Source: Azophilus sp965221755 (GTDB lineage Bacteria; Pseudomonadota; Gammaproteobacteria; Pseudomonadales; Azotimanducaceae). Taken from it: 64,000 bases of DNA. The position numbers and the translations under genes were made by a program. The notes under the pieces were generated by a model, which saw only the letters and a program-made list of their open reading frames with translations, was not told the origin of the DNA and did no database searches. The stretch lies in assembly GCA_965221755.1 (NCBI GenBank), contig OZ244921.1, forward strand, positions 3,658,001 to 3,722,000, written 5' to 3'. Positions 24,934 to 33,584 of the stretch are shown in pieces; within the stretch, counting starts at the first letter, position 1; each line of letters begins with the position of its first letter.

Positions 24934-25971
24934 CTACAGCATCGCCTCGGCCACCAGCGCCAGGGCCTCCGGCTGCTGGCAGCCGAGCAGCATGCTCGAC
25001 ACCTCGCCGCGGCCGGCCGCCTCCTGCCAACGCTGCAGGCGATCCTTGATGCGCGCCGACGGGCCGACGAGGTGGCAGGCGTCGATCAGTTCGGCCGGCA
25101 CCTCGGCCATGGCCTCGTCCTTGCGGCCGGCGAGGTAGAGGTCCTGGATCTTCACCGCCGCCGCCTCGAAGCCGAGCCGCTTGGCGTAGTCGTTGTAGAA
25201 GTTCCTGCCGCGCGCGCCCATGCCGCCGATGTACAGGGCCATGCTGCCGCGAATGGGCATCATGCACTGCTCGACGTCGTCGCCCATCACCACCGTGACG
25301 AAGGGAGCCACGTCAAATTGGGTCATGTCCTTGCCGCCCGCCTTGGCGAAGCCGCGCTCGATGGGTTCCTTGAAGACATGGAACTGGCCGGGGTCCATCC
25401 AGACCGGGAAAAAGCCGTCGGCCACCTCGGCGGCGGCCGCCACGCCCGCCGGGGTGATGCTGGCGGCGTAGATGGGAATGTCCTCCTCGCAGTGCAGGAT
25501 GCTCTTCAGCGGCTTGCCAAGGCCGGTGGCGCCCTCGCCCGAGTAAGGGAGCTGATAGAGGCTGCCATCGAAAGTGGACGGCGCCTGCCGGGCGAAGATC
25601 TGCTTCATGATCCGCACGTACTCCTTCAGCCGGGTCACCGGCTTGCCGTAGGGCACGCCGTGCCAGCCCTCCACCACCTGCGGCCCCGACGCGCCCAAGC
25701 CGCAGATGAAGCGCCCGCCGGAGAGTTCCGCCAAGCTCATCGCGGTCATCGCCGCCATGGCGGGCGTGCGGGCCGGCATCTGCATGATGGCGGTGCCCAC
25801 CTTGATGGTCTCGGTTTGCGCCAGAATCCAGGTCGCGGTGGTCACGGCATCCGCCCCGTAGGCTTCCGCGGTCCAAACCGATTCGAAGCCCAAGCCTTCC
25901 GCATGGCGGATGGCGTCCATGGGCAGGCTCAGCTTGCGGCCACCGTAGCCGCCCAAGATGCCTAACTTCAT
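24934..25971 (-). CDS. LLM class (luciferase-like) flavin/F420-dependent oxidoreductase
   Basis: A 345-residue relative of the next gene. It opens 'MKLGILGGYGGRKLSLPMDAIRHAEGLGFESVWTAEAYGADAVTTATWILAQTETIKVGTAIMQMPARTPAMAAM', a standard F420-dependent LLM N-terminus. It continues with 'LSGGRFICGLGASGPQVVEGWHGVPYGKPVTRLKEYVRIM' and 'IPIYAASITPAGVAAAAEVADGFFPVW'. It is probably a monooxygenase or dehydrogenase of an organic acid or CoA ester (inference). ATG at 25971 follows a palindromic repeat region and is the first gene of the three-gene cluster. Confidence 0.86.
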   Translation of the reverse strand: MKLGILGGYGGRKLSLPMDAIRHAEGLGFESVWTAEAYGADAVTTATWILAQTETIKVGTAIMQMPARTPAMAAMTAMSLAELSGGRFICGLGASGPQVVEGWHGVPYGKPVTRLKEYVRIMKQIFARQAPSTFDGSLYQLPYSGEGATGLGKPLKSILHCEEDIPIYAASITPAGVAAAAEVADGFFPVWMDPGQFHVFKEPIERGFAKAGGKDMTQFDVAPFVTVVMGDDVEQCMMPIRGSMALYIGGMGARGRNFYNDYAKRLGFEAAAVKIQDLYLAGRKDEAMAEVPAELIDACHLVGPSARIKDRLQRWQEAAGRGEVSSMLLGCQQPEALALVAEAML

Positions 25972-26043
25972 TGTGTGCTCCCAAGTGTCGAAATAAAGTG
26001 GCGAACGGCGCAAAATACCAACCTCAGGCACTTGGCACAACCT

Positions 26044-26137
26044 GCGCGACCTGACGGTCGCGGATGGAGTTTCGCTGACGCGAAACTCCGCGCAGGCCGC
26101 TTGGGCCAGGTTCCGGCATGTTCATGAAACCGCACAC
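26044..26137. repeat. Dispersed palindromic repeat, copy 5 (compact form)
   Basis: GCGCGACCTGACGGTCGCGG, GGAGTTTCGCTGACGCGAAACTCCGCGC, CCAGGTTCCGGCATG and CATGAAACCGCACAC make the minimal unit in about 94 bp. It lies in the divergent gap only 11 bp from the start of the next plus-strand gene. Confidence 0.78.
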
Positions 26138-26148
26138 CGGCCGAATCA

Positions 26149-27363
26149 ATGAGCGAAGAGGAAACCAAGGACATGGCTGAGGCGTCTGCGGACGGCGGCG
26201 GCCAGATCAGCCCCCTGTCCATCCAGGCGGCGGCCTTGGTGCGCTCCATTGAGTCGCTGTCCTCGGTCTTTTGGATCGGCTTCGCAGGCACCTTCCTGTC
26301 GATGTTCTTCGCCGGATTGAGCCAGCTTGAGGCCAATGCCGCCACCGACCACATCTACCTCGGCGAGTACCAAGTCCCGAAATCCATACTGCCGCTGATC
26401 TCAGTGGGATTCGCCGGCTTCACCTTCTGGCTGACCGGCAACCGCATGAACATGCTCAGCGAGGCGCTGCGCAAAAGCCGTCTGCCCGATGCCGCCGTGC
26501 ATGAGATCTTCCGCCTCAATCCGCCGGTGCTCAACATCTTCGACGCCGACAACGCCAAGCCTTGGAAGCCCACCACTGGCGTCAACGTGTTCATCATCAA
26601 CTGGGCCATCTTCTTCGGCAACAGCTTGGCGCTGACCTGGTCCTCCGCCCTGCAGCGCGGGGCTTCCCTCGGCAACTTCGACCCGGCGCTTTTGGGGCTC
26701 TACCTCCTGCTCACCCTCTTGGCGATCGTCTATGGGGGCCGTGCCACGGGGCCTCCTCTCACGCGCATGCACCGCGCCCTGCACGGCATGGCCTTGCGGG
26801 TGGGCTGGCCGCGGTACCTGATCTCCGGGGGCATCATCGCCGCCGTGTTCATCATCAACCACTGGAACCAAGTGGCGGCGCCCATGGAGCAGACCGACGA
26901 CCTGCTTGGCCCCGCCCCGGGCAATGCCATCGACGGCGGCACCCTGCTCCTGCGCGGGGTGGAGGTGCAGCTGTTCGGAATGGACGCGATGGAGGCCGAT
27001 CAAGTCTGCCAGGACGCCGCCGGCGCGGACTACCCTTGCGGCCGCCGCGCAACCCATGCGCTGCAGACCCTGCTGCGGACCGGGGAGGCGGTCTGCCTGC
27101 CGCTGTTCGCCATCAACGAGAGCCGCGTGGTCGCCGTTTGCGAGCTTGCGGAGAACGGCGCCGACGTTCCGACATCCCCCAGCGACTTCATGCGAACGAG
27201 GCGCGAGCGCAACCTCTCCCGGCTCATGATCGCCCAAGGCCATGCGTTGAGCATCGGCATCGGCTCGGATTATTTCCACGACGACCAAAACGAGGCGCAA
27301 CGGCAGCGCATCGGCATTTGGCAGGGATCTTTTCAACCGCCCAGCGCCTGGCGGCGGCGCTGA
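26149..27363 (+). CDS. Multi-pass membrane protein with degenerate C-terminal SNase (thermonuclease) domain
   Basis: A 404-residue fusion. Residues about 35-250 have four hydrophobic helices ('SSVFWIGFAGTFLSMFFAGL', 'ILPLISVGFAGFTFWLTG', 'FIINWAIFFGNSLALTW', 'LLGLYLLLTLLAIVYGG') and a fifth, 'YLISGGIIAAVFIINHW'. From about 270 an SNase fold follows: 'DGGTLLLRGVEVQLFGMDAMEADQVC', 'YPCGRRATHALQTLL', 'ESRVVAVCELA', 'LMIAQGHALSI' and the ending 'RIGIWQGSFQPPSAWRRR'. Compared with staphylococcal nuclease, the metal Asp (DGDT, here DGGT) and first catalytic Arg (VRL, here VQL) are replaced, while Glu of D-x-x-E and the second Arg remain. It is probably not a working nuclease. DsbA follows 23 bp later. 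Confidence 0.72.
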   Translation: MSEEETKDMAEASADGGGQISPLSIQAAALVRSIESLSSVFWIGFAGTFLSMFFAGLSQLEANAATDHIYLGEYQVPKSILPLISVGFAGFTFWLTGNRMNMLSEALRKSRLPDAAVHEIFRLNPPVLNIFDADNAKPWKPTTGVNVFIINWAIFFGNSLALTWSSALQRGASLGNFDPALLGLYLLLTLLAIVYGGRATGPPLTRMHRALHGMALRVGWPRYLISGGIIAAVFIINHWNQVAAPMEQTDDLLGPAPGNAIDGGTLLLRGVEVQLFGMDAMEADQVCQDAAGADYPCGRRATHALQTLLRTGEAVCLPLFAINESRVVAVCELAENGADVPTSPSDFMRTRRERNLSRLMIAQGHALSIGIGSDYFHDDQNEAQRQRIGIWQGSFQPPSAWRRR

Positions 27364-27386
27364 GCATCCGCTTCAAGGAGTCGCGC

Positions 27387-28151
27387 ATGGCAAAGCAAGG
27401 TTCGCAAGGCAAGTCCCGCCGACGCAGGCAAAGCGCCCAGGCGCAACGGATCAGCCTCCTGCGCCGGGGAATCGTCATCGGCATCGGCTGCGTCGTCCTC
27501 GGCGTGGCGATTGGAGGCCTCCTGTACAGCACCGGGTCGGTGGATGTCGATGACATCGTCGAGGGCGAGCACTACGAGGTGGTGGCGGATGCCCCCCGGC
27601 GCCGTCCCGGCGCCCCGGTCACCGTCACGGAGTTCTTCTCCTACGGCTGCGTCCACTGCCGAAACTTCGATCCGCTGATCGAGGACTGGCGCAAGGGCTT
27701 AAGCGACGGCGCGGCCTTCGAGCGGGCGCCCGTGGCGTTTTCGCCCGAGTGGGCCATCCTCGGCCAAGCCTATCTGGCCCTGGAACGGACGGGGGCGCTG
27801 GCGCAGAACCACGAACGGCTGTTTCGCGCCATCCACGACAACGGGCGGCAATTTCTGAGCGCCGGTCAAATCGCCGGCTTTGTGGACGGGCAAGGAATCA
27901 GCCGTGAGGACTTTTTGGCAGCCTACGACTCGCCTGAAGTGCGCCGGGCCTTGGCCCGCAACGAGGCGCGGCAGAGCCGCTTGGGCATCACCTCCGTTCC
28001 CGCCCTCACCGTTGCCGACAAGTACCGCATCAACATGGACGTCGGCCGCCGCCAAGCCCTGGAGGTGGCGGACCATCTCGTGGCGCTGGAGCAGGCCAAC
28101 CGCCGTGTGGACGGGGCGTCCGGTCCCGAAAGCGCCACCGATGGCGACTAG
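27387..28151 (+). CDS. DsbA-family thiol:disulfide oxidoreductase, membrane-anchored
   Basis: A 254-residue thioredoxin-fold protein. A basic N-terminus precedes one transmembrane segment (residues about 29-50, IVIGIGCVVLGVAIGGLLYS). The active site is FFSYGCVHCRNFDP (CVHC), the helical insert follows, and the cis-Pro loop is GITSVPALTV. It should act in the periplasm. DsbA donates disulfides and would be needed by extracytoplasmic cysteine proteins such as CcmH or the Cys-containing SNase-like domain of the preceding gene. AAGGAG at six bases before the ATG at 27387 fixes the start. It converges on glnE. Confidence 0.85.
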   Translation: MAKQGSQGKSRRRRQSAQAQRISLLRRGIVIGIGCVVLGVAIGGLLYSTGSVDVDDIVEGEHYEVVADAPRRRPGAPVTVTEFFSYGCVHCRNFDPLIEDWRKGLSDGAAFERAPVAFSPEWAILGQAYLALERTGALAQNHERLFRAIHDNGRQFLSAGQIAGFVDGQGISREDFLAAYDSPEVRRALARNEARQSRLGITSVPALTVADKYRINMDVGRRQALEVADHLVALEQANRRVDGASGPESATDGD

Positions 28152-28161
28152 GCGGCCAACT

Positions 28162-31100
28162 TCAGTCAGCCGGCGCCGATTGGTCCCGTTTCAGGATCGG
28201 CAAGGACTGCCCGACGTACTTCCGAAACACGGCAGAGGCTTGTTGCTGGGCGTCGCGAAGCCGCCCCTCCAGCGCATCGAAGCCATCGCACGCCAAGGCA
28301 TGGGCCAGTCTCGCCTTGAGCGCGCCGGGCGCATCCCGCACCGGGGCGTCATGGCTCCAGGTGAGCCTCAAGTAGGCCTCGACCCCCCGTTGCAGACGCA
28401 CCGCGCCAGCCAATGACCGGCCCTCATCCGCGGTGATCGCTCGCGCGTCCGCCAAGGCCTCGAACGCGGCCGCCACCCCGCCGGCCAAGACGCCGGGAGA
28501 CCGGTGGGCATGGGTCCATTGCAGATGCCGGGCGAGGATTTCGAGGTCTCCAAGGCCGCCGGCCACGTTGCGCAAGTCGAACGGATCTTCGGCTGCGGCT
28601 TCAGCTGGCCGCGGTTGGCGCATCGCCGCCACGGTCCCGGCAAGGCGGGCGGCGTCCCGCCGAGCGCACAGGATGCTGCGGATCGCAGCTGCGGCGTCCC
28701 GCATGGCCTCGGGGTCACCGCCGATCACGGCGGCTCGGCTGAGGGCATTCAGATTCAACAAGTTCCCGTCGGGGCCATGATCCGGGGGCCGCAGGTCCGA
28801 AGCCGACGCGGCGGCCGCCGCCAACGTCGCGAGCGGCATCAGCGTCAAGTCAGCCGCGTAGAGGGAACCCGCCCCAGTTCTTCTGCGCAGCGCGGCGCCC
28901 AGCCGTCGGGCCGTCCGGGCGTACAGGTTGCGATCCGCCTGAGTCCGGCGGGAACCGGCCGCCGGGTCGAAGTCGGCCACCAAAAGCAGCTGCAGCGGCG
29001 ACCCGAAGGCCATCTCCTGGGCGCCCAAGTCGCCCAGCGCCACGATCGCGCAGCCCCGCCCCGCCGGCTCGCCGCGGCGACGGCGAAGGTCGGCGGCCAC
29101 TTCGCCGTACAGAACCTCGGTGAGGGCGCGGGCGATGTGGGACCGCGACGCGCTGGACTCATCGAGCGTGACCAGGTTCTGCAGCGCCTGAACGCCGACT
29201 TGGAATTGGCGGTCGTCCGCCCAAGCCGCCGCCCGATCGACGCGCTCGCGAAAACCGCCGCCTTGGCCAAGGCGCGCCTCAAGCTCAGCGGCCAACGCGC
29301 AAGGCTCCGGCATCGGCAGGAAAAACGACGGGTCCAACGCCGCCTGCAGCAGGTTTGGGTTGGCGTCAAGCAAGTTCGCCATGCGCGGCGCAACGCCCAT
29401 GACGACCGCAATCAGGTTCGCCAGCCAAGCGTTGGCCCGCAACATCGGAAACAGCGGCAGGTCGTCCGGCAGCCGCGCCAGGAAGGCGTCCAAGCGAGCC
29501 AGGGCGCGGTCTGGATCCGGCGTCCTGCCAAGCGCCTCGACAACATCCTCCAGCACGTCGCCCAATGCGGCCCTAACGGCCTCGGGCGCGGTTGATGGAT
29601 GGCGCCCCGACAACCAACCGCGCAGGGTCTCCGCCGCAGCCTCCGGCTGGTCGAATCCCGCAATCCGCAGCGCTGAGGCCGCATCGGCGGCTCCTTGGCG
29701 TCCGGCAAGAACCGCGGCCGCGATTCGGCGTTGGCGTTCCGGCACGTTGAAGCGGGCGCGATAGAGCGCGTGGACCCGGCTGCAAACGCCGCCCAGCAGA
29801 GCGCCGAGCTCCTCCTTGGAGGCGAAATTCATGAACGTCGCAATGTGCGCCAGCCCGTCATCCGACGCCGGCAGGGTTTGCGTCTGGTTGTCGTTGACCA
29901 TCTGCAGCCGGTGCTCCACCCGCCGCAGCAGCGCATAGGCGCTCCTCAGCGTTTCGGCATCCTTGGGCATGAGATGGAGCTCCCGTTCCAGGACATCGAG
30001 CATGGTCAGCACCCCGGCGCCCCGCAGCCGCCGGTTGCGGCCGCCGTGGGCGAGCTGGTGCATGTGGACGAAGAACTCGATTTCGCGAATGCCGCCGCGG
30101 CCCAGCTTGACGTTCTGGCCCGCCAGCTTGACCTCGCCGTGGCCGTGAAAGTCGTGGATCTGCTCGCTCATGGCGCGAATGTCCTCGACGGAACGGAAGT
30201 CCAGGGCTTCGTCCCAAACGAAGGGCTGCAGACGCTTCAGAAATCGCCTTGCCGCCTCCAGGTCACCTGCCACCGGGCGGGCCTTGATGAACGCCGCCCG
30301 CTCCCAAGTGCGCCCTCGCTCCCGGTAGTAGTCGAGCGCGAAGTCGGTGGTGATCGCCGCCGGGGTGGAGGCCGCATCCGGGCGCAGGCGCAGATCGGTG
30401 CGGAAGACGTAGCCGTCGGCATTGCGCGACTCCAGGACGCTGACCATGGCATGGGTCAAGCGGGAGAAGTGCTCACGAGCGGTTTTGGCGCCTTCGTGGC
30501 GGAAGCGCTCCGGGTCGTAGAGGGCGATCAGGTCGATGTCGGAGGAGTAGTTCAGCTCCCGAGCGCCCTGCTTGCCCATCGCCAGCACGAAATATCCCCA
30601 ACGGCCGCCCTCGCAAGGGGCGAGGTCGCCTTGCGCCACGCTTTGCGCCAGCAGGTGCGATACCGTCAGGCGCACGGCGTGGTCCGCCAAATCCGACAGC
30701 AGGCGGGCGCAGCGCATCACGTCCCAAATGCCAAAGCAGTCGCAGGCCGCGGCGATGAGGGCCACCCGGTTGCGGCCTACGCGCAGCAACCGCATCAGGT
30801 CGGCGCGGCCCATGCCGGGATCGGCTTCGGACAGTTCTTTCAGGATGCGGGTTGCGAGGTCGTGCGGGGCATGGGTGGCCAAGGTCTGCGCAAACCCGAT
30901 GTCGCGCATCAACAACCCGCCCAGGAAGGGACTGTTGCCGAACAGGAACCCGAAGCAGCGTTGGCCAGCGGCGGTGTCCAACGCCGCTTCAAGGGCATCG
31001 GCTCCCATCCTTGCGGCGGCGCTGCGCAAGCGATTGAGGCCCACGCGGGCGCCCGCCTCGCGAAATGGCCTTAAGCGTTGAAAACCCGGCTGCGCAGCGG

Positions 31101-31167
31101 CCAACGCCAGAACGCTTCGCATCTCGGGCGATTCGGGGACAGGCGGTTCGGTCACCACGAGCGGCAT
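28162..31167 (-). CDS. glnE: GlnE: bifunctional glutamine synthetase adenylyl-removing/adenylyltransferase, C-terminal half degenerate
   Basis: A 1001-residue GlnE. The N-terminal adenylyl-removing domain is intact: MGKQGARELNYSSDIDLIAL (residues about 198-217, metal Asp pair), 'DGYVFRTDLRLRPDA', 'TWERAAFIKARPVAGD' and 'KLGRGGIREIEFFVHMHQLAHGG'. The C-terminal domain, which should adenylylate glutamine synthetase, is recognisable but altered. The expected G-S-D-L-D-L reads GSPLQLLLVADFD (around residue 721), and the expected Y-x-x-D-x-R-L-R-P reads YAADLTLMP (around 770). Both changes remove residues needed for nucleotidyl transfer in this fold. Length and order are otherwise normal. The start is M1, with 'PESPEMRSVLALAAAQPGFQ' as in relatives. 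Confidence 0.85.
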   Translation of the reverse strand: MPLVVTEPPVPESPEMRSVLALAAAQPGFQRLRPFREAGARVGLNRLRSAAARMGADALEAALDTAAGQRCFGFLFGNSPFLGGLLMRDIGFAQTLATHAPHDLATRILKELSEADPGMGRADLMRLLRVGRNRVALIAAACDCFGIWDVMRCARLLSDLADHAVRLTVSHLLAQSVAQGDLAPCEGGRWGYFVLAMGKQGARELNYSSDIDLIALYDPERFRHEGAKTAREHFSRLTHAMVSVLESRNADGYVFRTDLRLRPDAASTPAAITTDFALDYYRERGRTWERAAFIKARPVAGDLEAARRFLKRLQPFVWDEALDFRSVEDIRAMSEQIHDFHGHGEVKLAGQNVKLGRGGIREIEFFVHMHQLAHGGRNRRLRGAGVLTMLDVLERELHLMPKDAETLRSAYALLRRVEHRLQMVNDNQTQTLPASDDGLAHIATFMNFASKEELGALLGGVCSRVHALYRARFNVPERQRRIAAAVLAGRQGAADAASALRIAGFDQPEAAAETLRGWLSGRHPSTAPEAVRAALGDVLEDVVEALGRTPDPDRALARLDAFLARLPDDLPLFPMLRANAWLANLIAVVMGVAPRMANLLDANPNLLQAALDPSFFLPMPEPCALAAELEARLGQGGGFRERVDRAAAWADDRQFQVGVQALQNLVTLDESSASRSHIARALTEVLYGEVAADLRRRRGEPAGRGCAIVALGDLGAQEMAFGSPLQLLLVADFDPAAGSRRTQADRNLYARTARRLGAALRRRTGAGSLYAADLTLMPLATLAAAAASASDLRPPDHGPDGNLLNLNALSRAAVIGGDPEAMRDAAAAIRSILCARRDAARLAGTVAAMRQPRPAEAAAEDPFDLRNVAGGLGDLEILARHLQWTHAHRSPGVLAGGVAAAFEALADARAITADEGRSLAGAVRLQRGVEAYLRLTWSHDAPVRDAPGALKARLAHALACDGFDALEGRLRDAQQQASAVFRKYVGQSLPILKRDQSAPAD

Positions 31168-31241
31168 CCCTGCAATGACGGCTCAGCGGACGAGCGAATC
31201 AAGCTGTGGGACGGCGCATCCAAGTTGCGAAGCAACTTGAA

Positions 31242-31285
31242 CGCCTCCCCATGAGGGGCGGCGGGCCGCCCCTCATGGGGAGGCG
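31242..31285. terminator. Perfect 44-bp palindrome overlapping the SDR stop codon
   Basis: CGCCTCCCCATGAGGGGCGG plus one base pairs exactly with its reverse complement 2 bases later, giving 21-bp arms. It lies between the SDR and glnE, both on the minus strand, and the SDR stop codon (31273-31275) sits inside the right arm. A smaller AAGTTGC..GCAACTT hairpin follows at about 31222-31238. No U-run follows. It may end SDR transcription or be an insertion-type repeat. Confidence 0.6.
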
Positions 31286-32091
31286 CGTTCGGCGTAGCCC
31301 GGCGGACGTTTGCCGTGCTCGTCGAGCAGGTCAAACTCCTCGGCCAAGTCCTCCACCCACTGGATGGTGCCCGTGCGCGACATCAGGTCATCGCTGCCCA
31401 GCAGGGCGCAGACCGAGCGTCCGACGAAGAGCGGCGTTTGCGAGTCGGACAGGTCCATGCCCCGCTCGGCAGCGGCATCCGCAATGAACTCCGTGGCCAC
31501 CGAACCGGGATAGAGCGCCACCGCGGCGACGCCCTTGGGCTGCAGTTCGATCGCCATGTCCGCGGTCAGCCGGTCCAGCCCCGCCTTGCCGGCGCCGTAG
31601 GAGCAGGAGAAATGGTACTTCTGGCCGCCCGGGGAGGAGACGTTGACGATGGCGGCGCCGGGCCCGCCCTTGAACAGCAGTGCAGCCGCATGCCAGCTGG
31701 CCACGTAATGGGCGCGCAGGCCAATGCCCACTTGGTCGTCCCAGATTTGGATGGGATGGTCCCAGAAGCCGCCGCCCCAAGCGGGCGGGTCGGGAATCTT
31801 GTAAACGTTGTTGATCAGATAGTCGATGCGGCCAACCTCCTCGCCGATGCGCCCGAACAGGGCGCCAATGGCCGCATCGTCGCCGTGGTCGCAGCGAATG
31901 GCGCGCCCCTCGCCGCCCGCCTCGCTCACCATCCGGGCGGTGGCGTCGATGGTGCGCTCCCCGCTGCCGGCGGTGCGCCCGGTCACGTAGACGATGGCGC
32001 CCCGTTCGCCCAAGGCCCGGGCGATGCCCTTGCCAATGCCCCGGCTCGCGCCGGTCACCACGGCCACCTTGCCTGCAATCGATGACGGCAT
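31273..32091 (-). CDS. Short-chain dehydrogenase/reductase
   Basis: A 272-residue SDR. The nucleotide-binding motif is TGASRGIGKGIA (residues about 13-24), followed by 'IDYLINNVY', catalytic Ser in 'AAIVNVSSPGGQKYHFSCSYGAGKAGLDRLTADMAIEL' (Tyr and Lys of Y-x-x-x-K as YGAGK) and 'ALYPGSVATEF'. It is similar to the DHRS1-type subgroup, where 'NNVY' and 'YGAGKAALDR' are common. AAGGAG nine bases before the ATG at 32091 fixes the start. The substrate is unknown. The last codons lie in a long perfect palindrome. Confidence 0.86.
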   Translation of the reverse strand: MPSSIAGKVAVVTGASRGIGKGIARALGERGAIVYVTGRTAGSGERTIDATARMVSEAGGEGRAIRCDHGDDAAIGALFGRIGEEVGRIDYLINNVYKIPDPPAWGGGFWDHPIQIWDDQVGIGLRAHYVASWHAAALLFKGGPGAAIVNVSSPGGQKYHFSCSYGAGKAGLDRLTADMAIELQPKGVAAVALYPGSVATEFIADAAAERGMDLSDSQTPLFVGRSVCALLGSDDLMSRTGTIQWVEDLAEEFDLLDEHGKRPPGYAERASP

Positions 32092-32206
32092 GCGAACAAT
32101 CTCCTTGATTCGATGCAAAGCCGCTAACTTAGCAAGCATGGCGCACCGGGGACAAGCACACATCCCGTTGCAAGTTTTTTGATTGGTTTGTTCGGAGTTG
32201 TTCTGT

Positions 32207-32575
32207 TTACGGGGATGGGGAGGTGGCGGAGTTTTGGTGACGGTGGCTGGGGCTCTGGTATTCAGTGCCGGCTGACGAAAAATCGACAGGGACGCCGCAG
32301 GGGGCCACGCAACGAAGCAGGCTGCCGTCAGGCGGCTTCCGGTGGACGTTCCATCCGCAGTGCTTGAGTCCGTTGGCCAAATAAGCCATCGCGCTCGGAT
32401 CGACAAGGACAATTACGTCGATGTCACCGGAAAGGCGAGGCGTGCTGCGGTAAGCGTTTGCGGCAACTCCGCCCATCACGGCCCATGCATTGGCGTTCAG
32501 GCCGCAGGAGGGCAAGGCGCTGTTCAGGTCGCCTATAACCCGGGAAAGGGTGAAGCCCTCATCGACCGAGCTCAT
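32207..32575 (-). pseudogene. Nucleotidyltransferase-fold (AbiEii/MNT-like) protein, C-terminally truncated
   Basis: About 70 recognisable residues: 'WAVMGGVAANAYRSTPRLSGDIDVIVLVDPS' contains the G-G-x-A-x-x-x-x-x-x-x-R-x-T-x-D-I-D signature of minimal nucleotidyltransferases (here L-S-G-D-I-D-V), and 'GVPVDFSSAGTEYQ' is the following strand. The frame then goes through a low-complexity tail and stops, whereas relatives have 60 or more further residues. It is probably a decayed toxin-like nucleotidyltransferase. It overlaps the preceding small gene by 17 bases, so the two formed a pair. Confidence 0.55.
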
Positions 32576-32843
32576 GCTCAGCCTCGCGCGCGCGACTGAA
32601 GGCGGAGTTCAATCGGTCGTGGCCAATCATCTCAAGTCGTTCGTCAGCCTCAAGCTGGGCATCTGATCGGTCACCAGGGCGCCAAAGCAGGAGCCTTTGC
32701 GGCAGAAGGTTCTCCCCAGCCCTCAACCTTCGGCAGTCCTCCTCCACAAGCGCCCGCTTGGCGCGGCCAAGTGCGGCCAAGGATGCCCGGTCGGCGGGGC
32801 TGGCTTTCGCCCCCCGCGGCGGGAGGTCTGAACGTGGCTTCAT
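32559..32843 (-). CDS. Small hypothetical protein upstream of the nucleotidyltransferase remnant
   Basis: A 94-residue, charged, mostly helical protein (e.g. 'DRASLAALGRAKRALVEEDCRRLRAGENLLP', 'EADERLEMIGHDRLNSAFSRAREAEHELGR'). It has no domain that I recognise. Its stop overlaps the start of the nucleotidyltransferase remnant, the arrangement of a small antitoxin-like gene before its partner. That interpretation is inference. Confidence 0.45.
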   Translation of the reverse strand: MKPRSDLPPRGAKASPADRASLAALGRAKRALVEEDCRRLRAGENLLPQRLLLWRPGDRSDAQLEADERLEMIGHDRLNSAFSRAREAEHELGR

Positions 32844-33126
32844 GGGTTGTCACATTGCAAACAAATGACAAGGACATGATAGCAGGGAATTGCCGCGGGC
32901 TGACACGCACGCACACGCAGCACGGCCCGGTCATCCGATCTCACCGTGCGCTGAGCGAGCCTCCGCGTCCCCTGCTGCGCTGCGTCGGATTTGACCAAGT
33001 GGCGCTCCAGCGCCTGATTGAGGAAAGCAAGCAGGTCACGCTCGCATTGGTTCGTGGCCACATCGCATTCGCTCAGCAGGGCCTCGCGCGATTCGGCCAC
33101 GGCGTTGTTCAGCATGGGATGGATGT
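32844..33126. other. Gene-free stretch
   Basis: No convincing gene is seen. Frames here on the minus strand are continuous with the dead PIN gene only in a different phase and have no recognisable family. Confidence 0.4.
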
Positions 33127-33486
33127 TCAGGCTTCGAACGGATTCAATGCGTCCACGTCCAGTCCCGCCACATCCGCCACGTCGCGCGTCACGAGCGTCA
33201 AGCCGTTGGCCTTGGCCGTCGCAGCCAGAAGCCAGGCGACGACCGGCACGGGGCGGACCGCGTTCATCCTGCCCCATAGCTCGGCAACGGTCGCGTCCAC
33301 TGGCGGAATGCGGTTGCCGAATCCCGACATCACGGCGGCGAGCCACGCCGCAAGCGCTTCGGCCCTTTGAGGGTCGCGGCGGCGAGCGAGTTCCACGCCC
33401 TTGCGGCTCCCGCCCAGCACCAAGGGGCTTAGCCACAGATCGTCCTCGGCGACGCCGTTCCAACAAGACGCGACGGCCTGCGACAA
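33127..33486 (-). pseudogene. VapC-type PIN toxin, N-terminally truncated and catalytically dead
   Basis: The readable part aligns to VapC from the middle on: 'VAEDDLWLSPLVLGGSRKGVELARRRDPQRAEALAAWL', 'PPVDATVAELWGRM', 'RPVPVVAWLLAATAKANGLTLVTRDVADVAGL' and 'LNPFEA'. The N-terminal strand with the first Asp (D-T-N) is missing. The conserved Glu of L-G-E-x-R-K-G is replaced (LGGSRKG), and the Asp of the usual V-D-G-L-L-A-A-T-A is lost (VAWLLAATA). With three of four acidic active-site positions gone it cannot be a working nuclease. Confidence 0.72.
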
Positions 33487-33584
33487 AAGGGGGACAGCCC
33501 AGCGAACGCCATTGACAACGCACTTCGACTCCCACCATCATTTTGAACAAAGATACTTGGAATGCCAATTACAGGGAGGCCGAT

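Noticed and set aside
29695..31074. A 459-codon plus-strand frame opposite glnE
   Set aside because: Shadow of GlnE, whose motifs are unambiguous on the minus strand.
32840..33568. A 242-codon minus-strand frame overlapping the dead VapC
   Set aside because: The recognisable PIN sequence is in another phase; this frame shows no family similarity.
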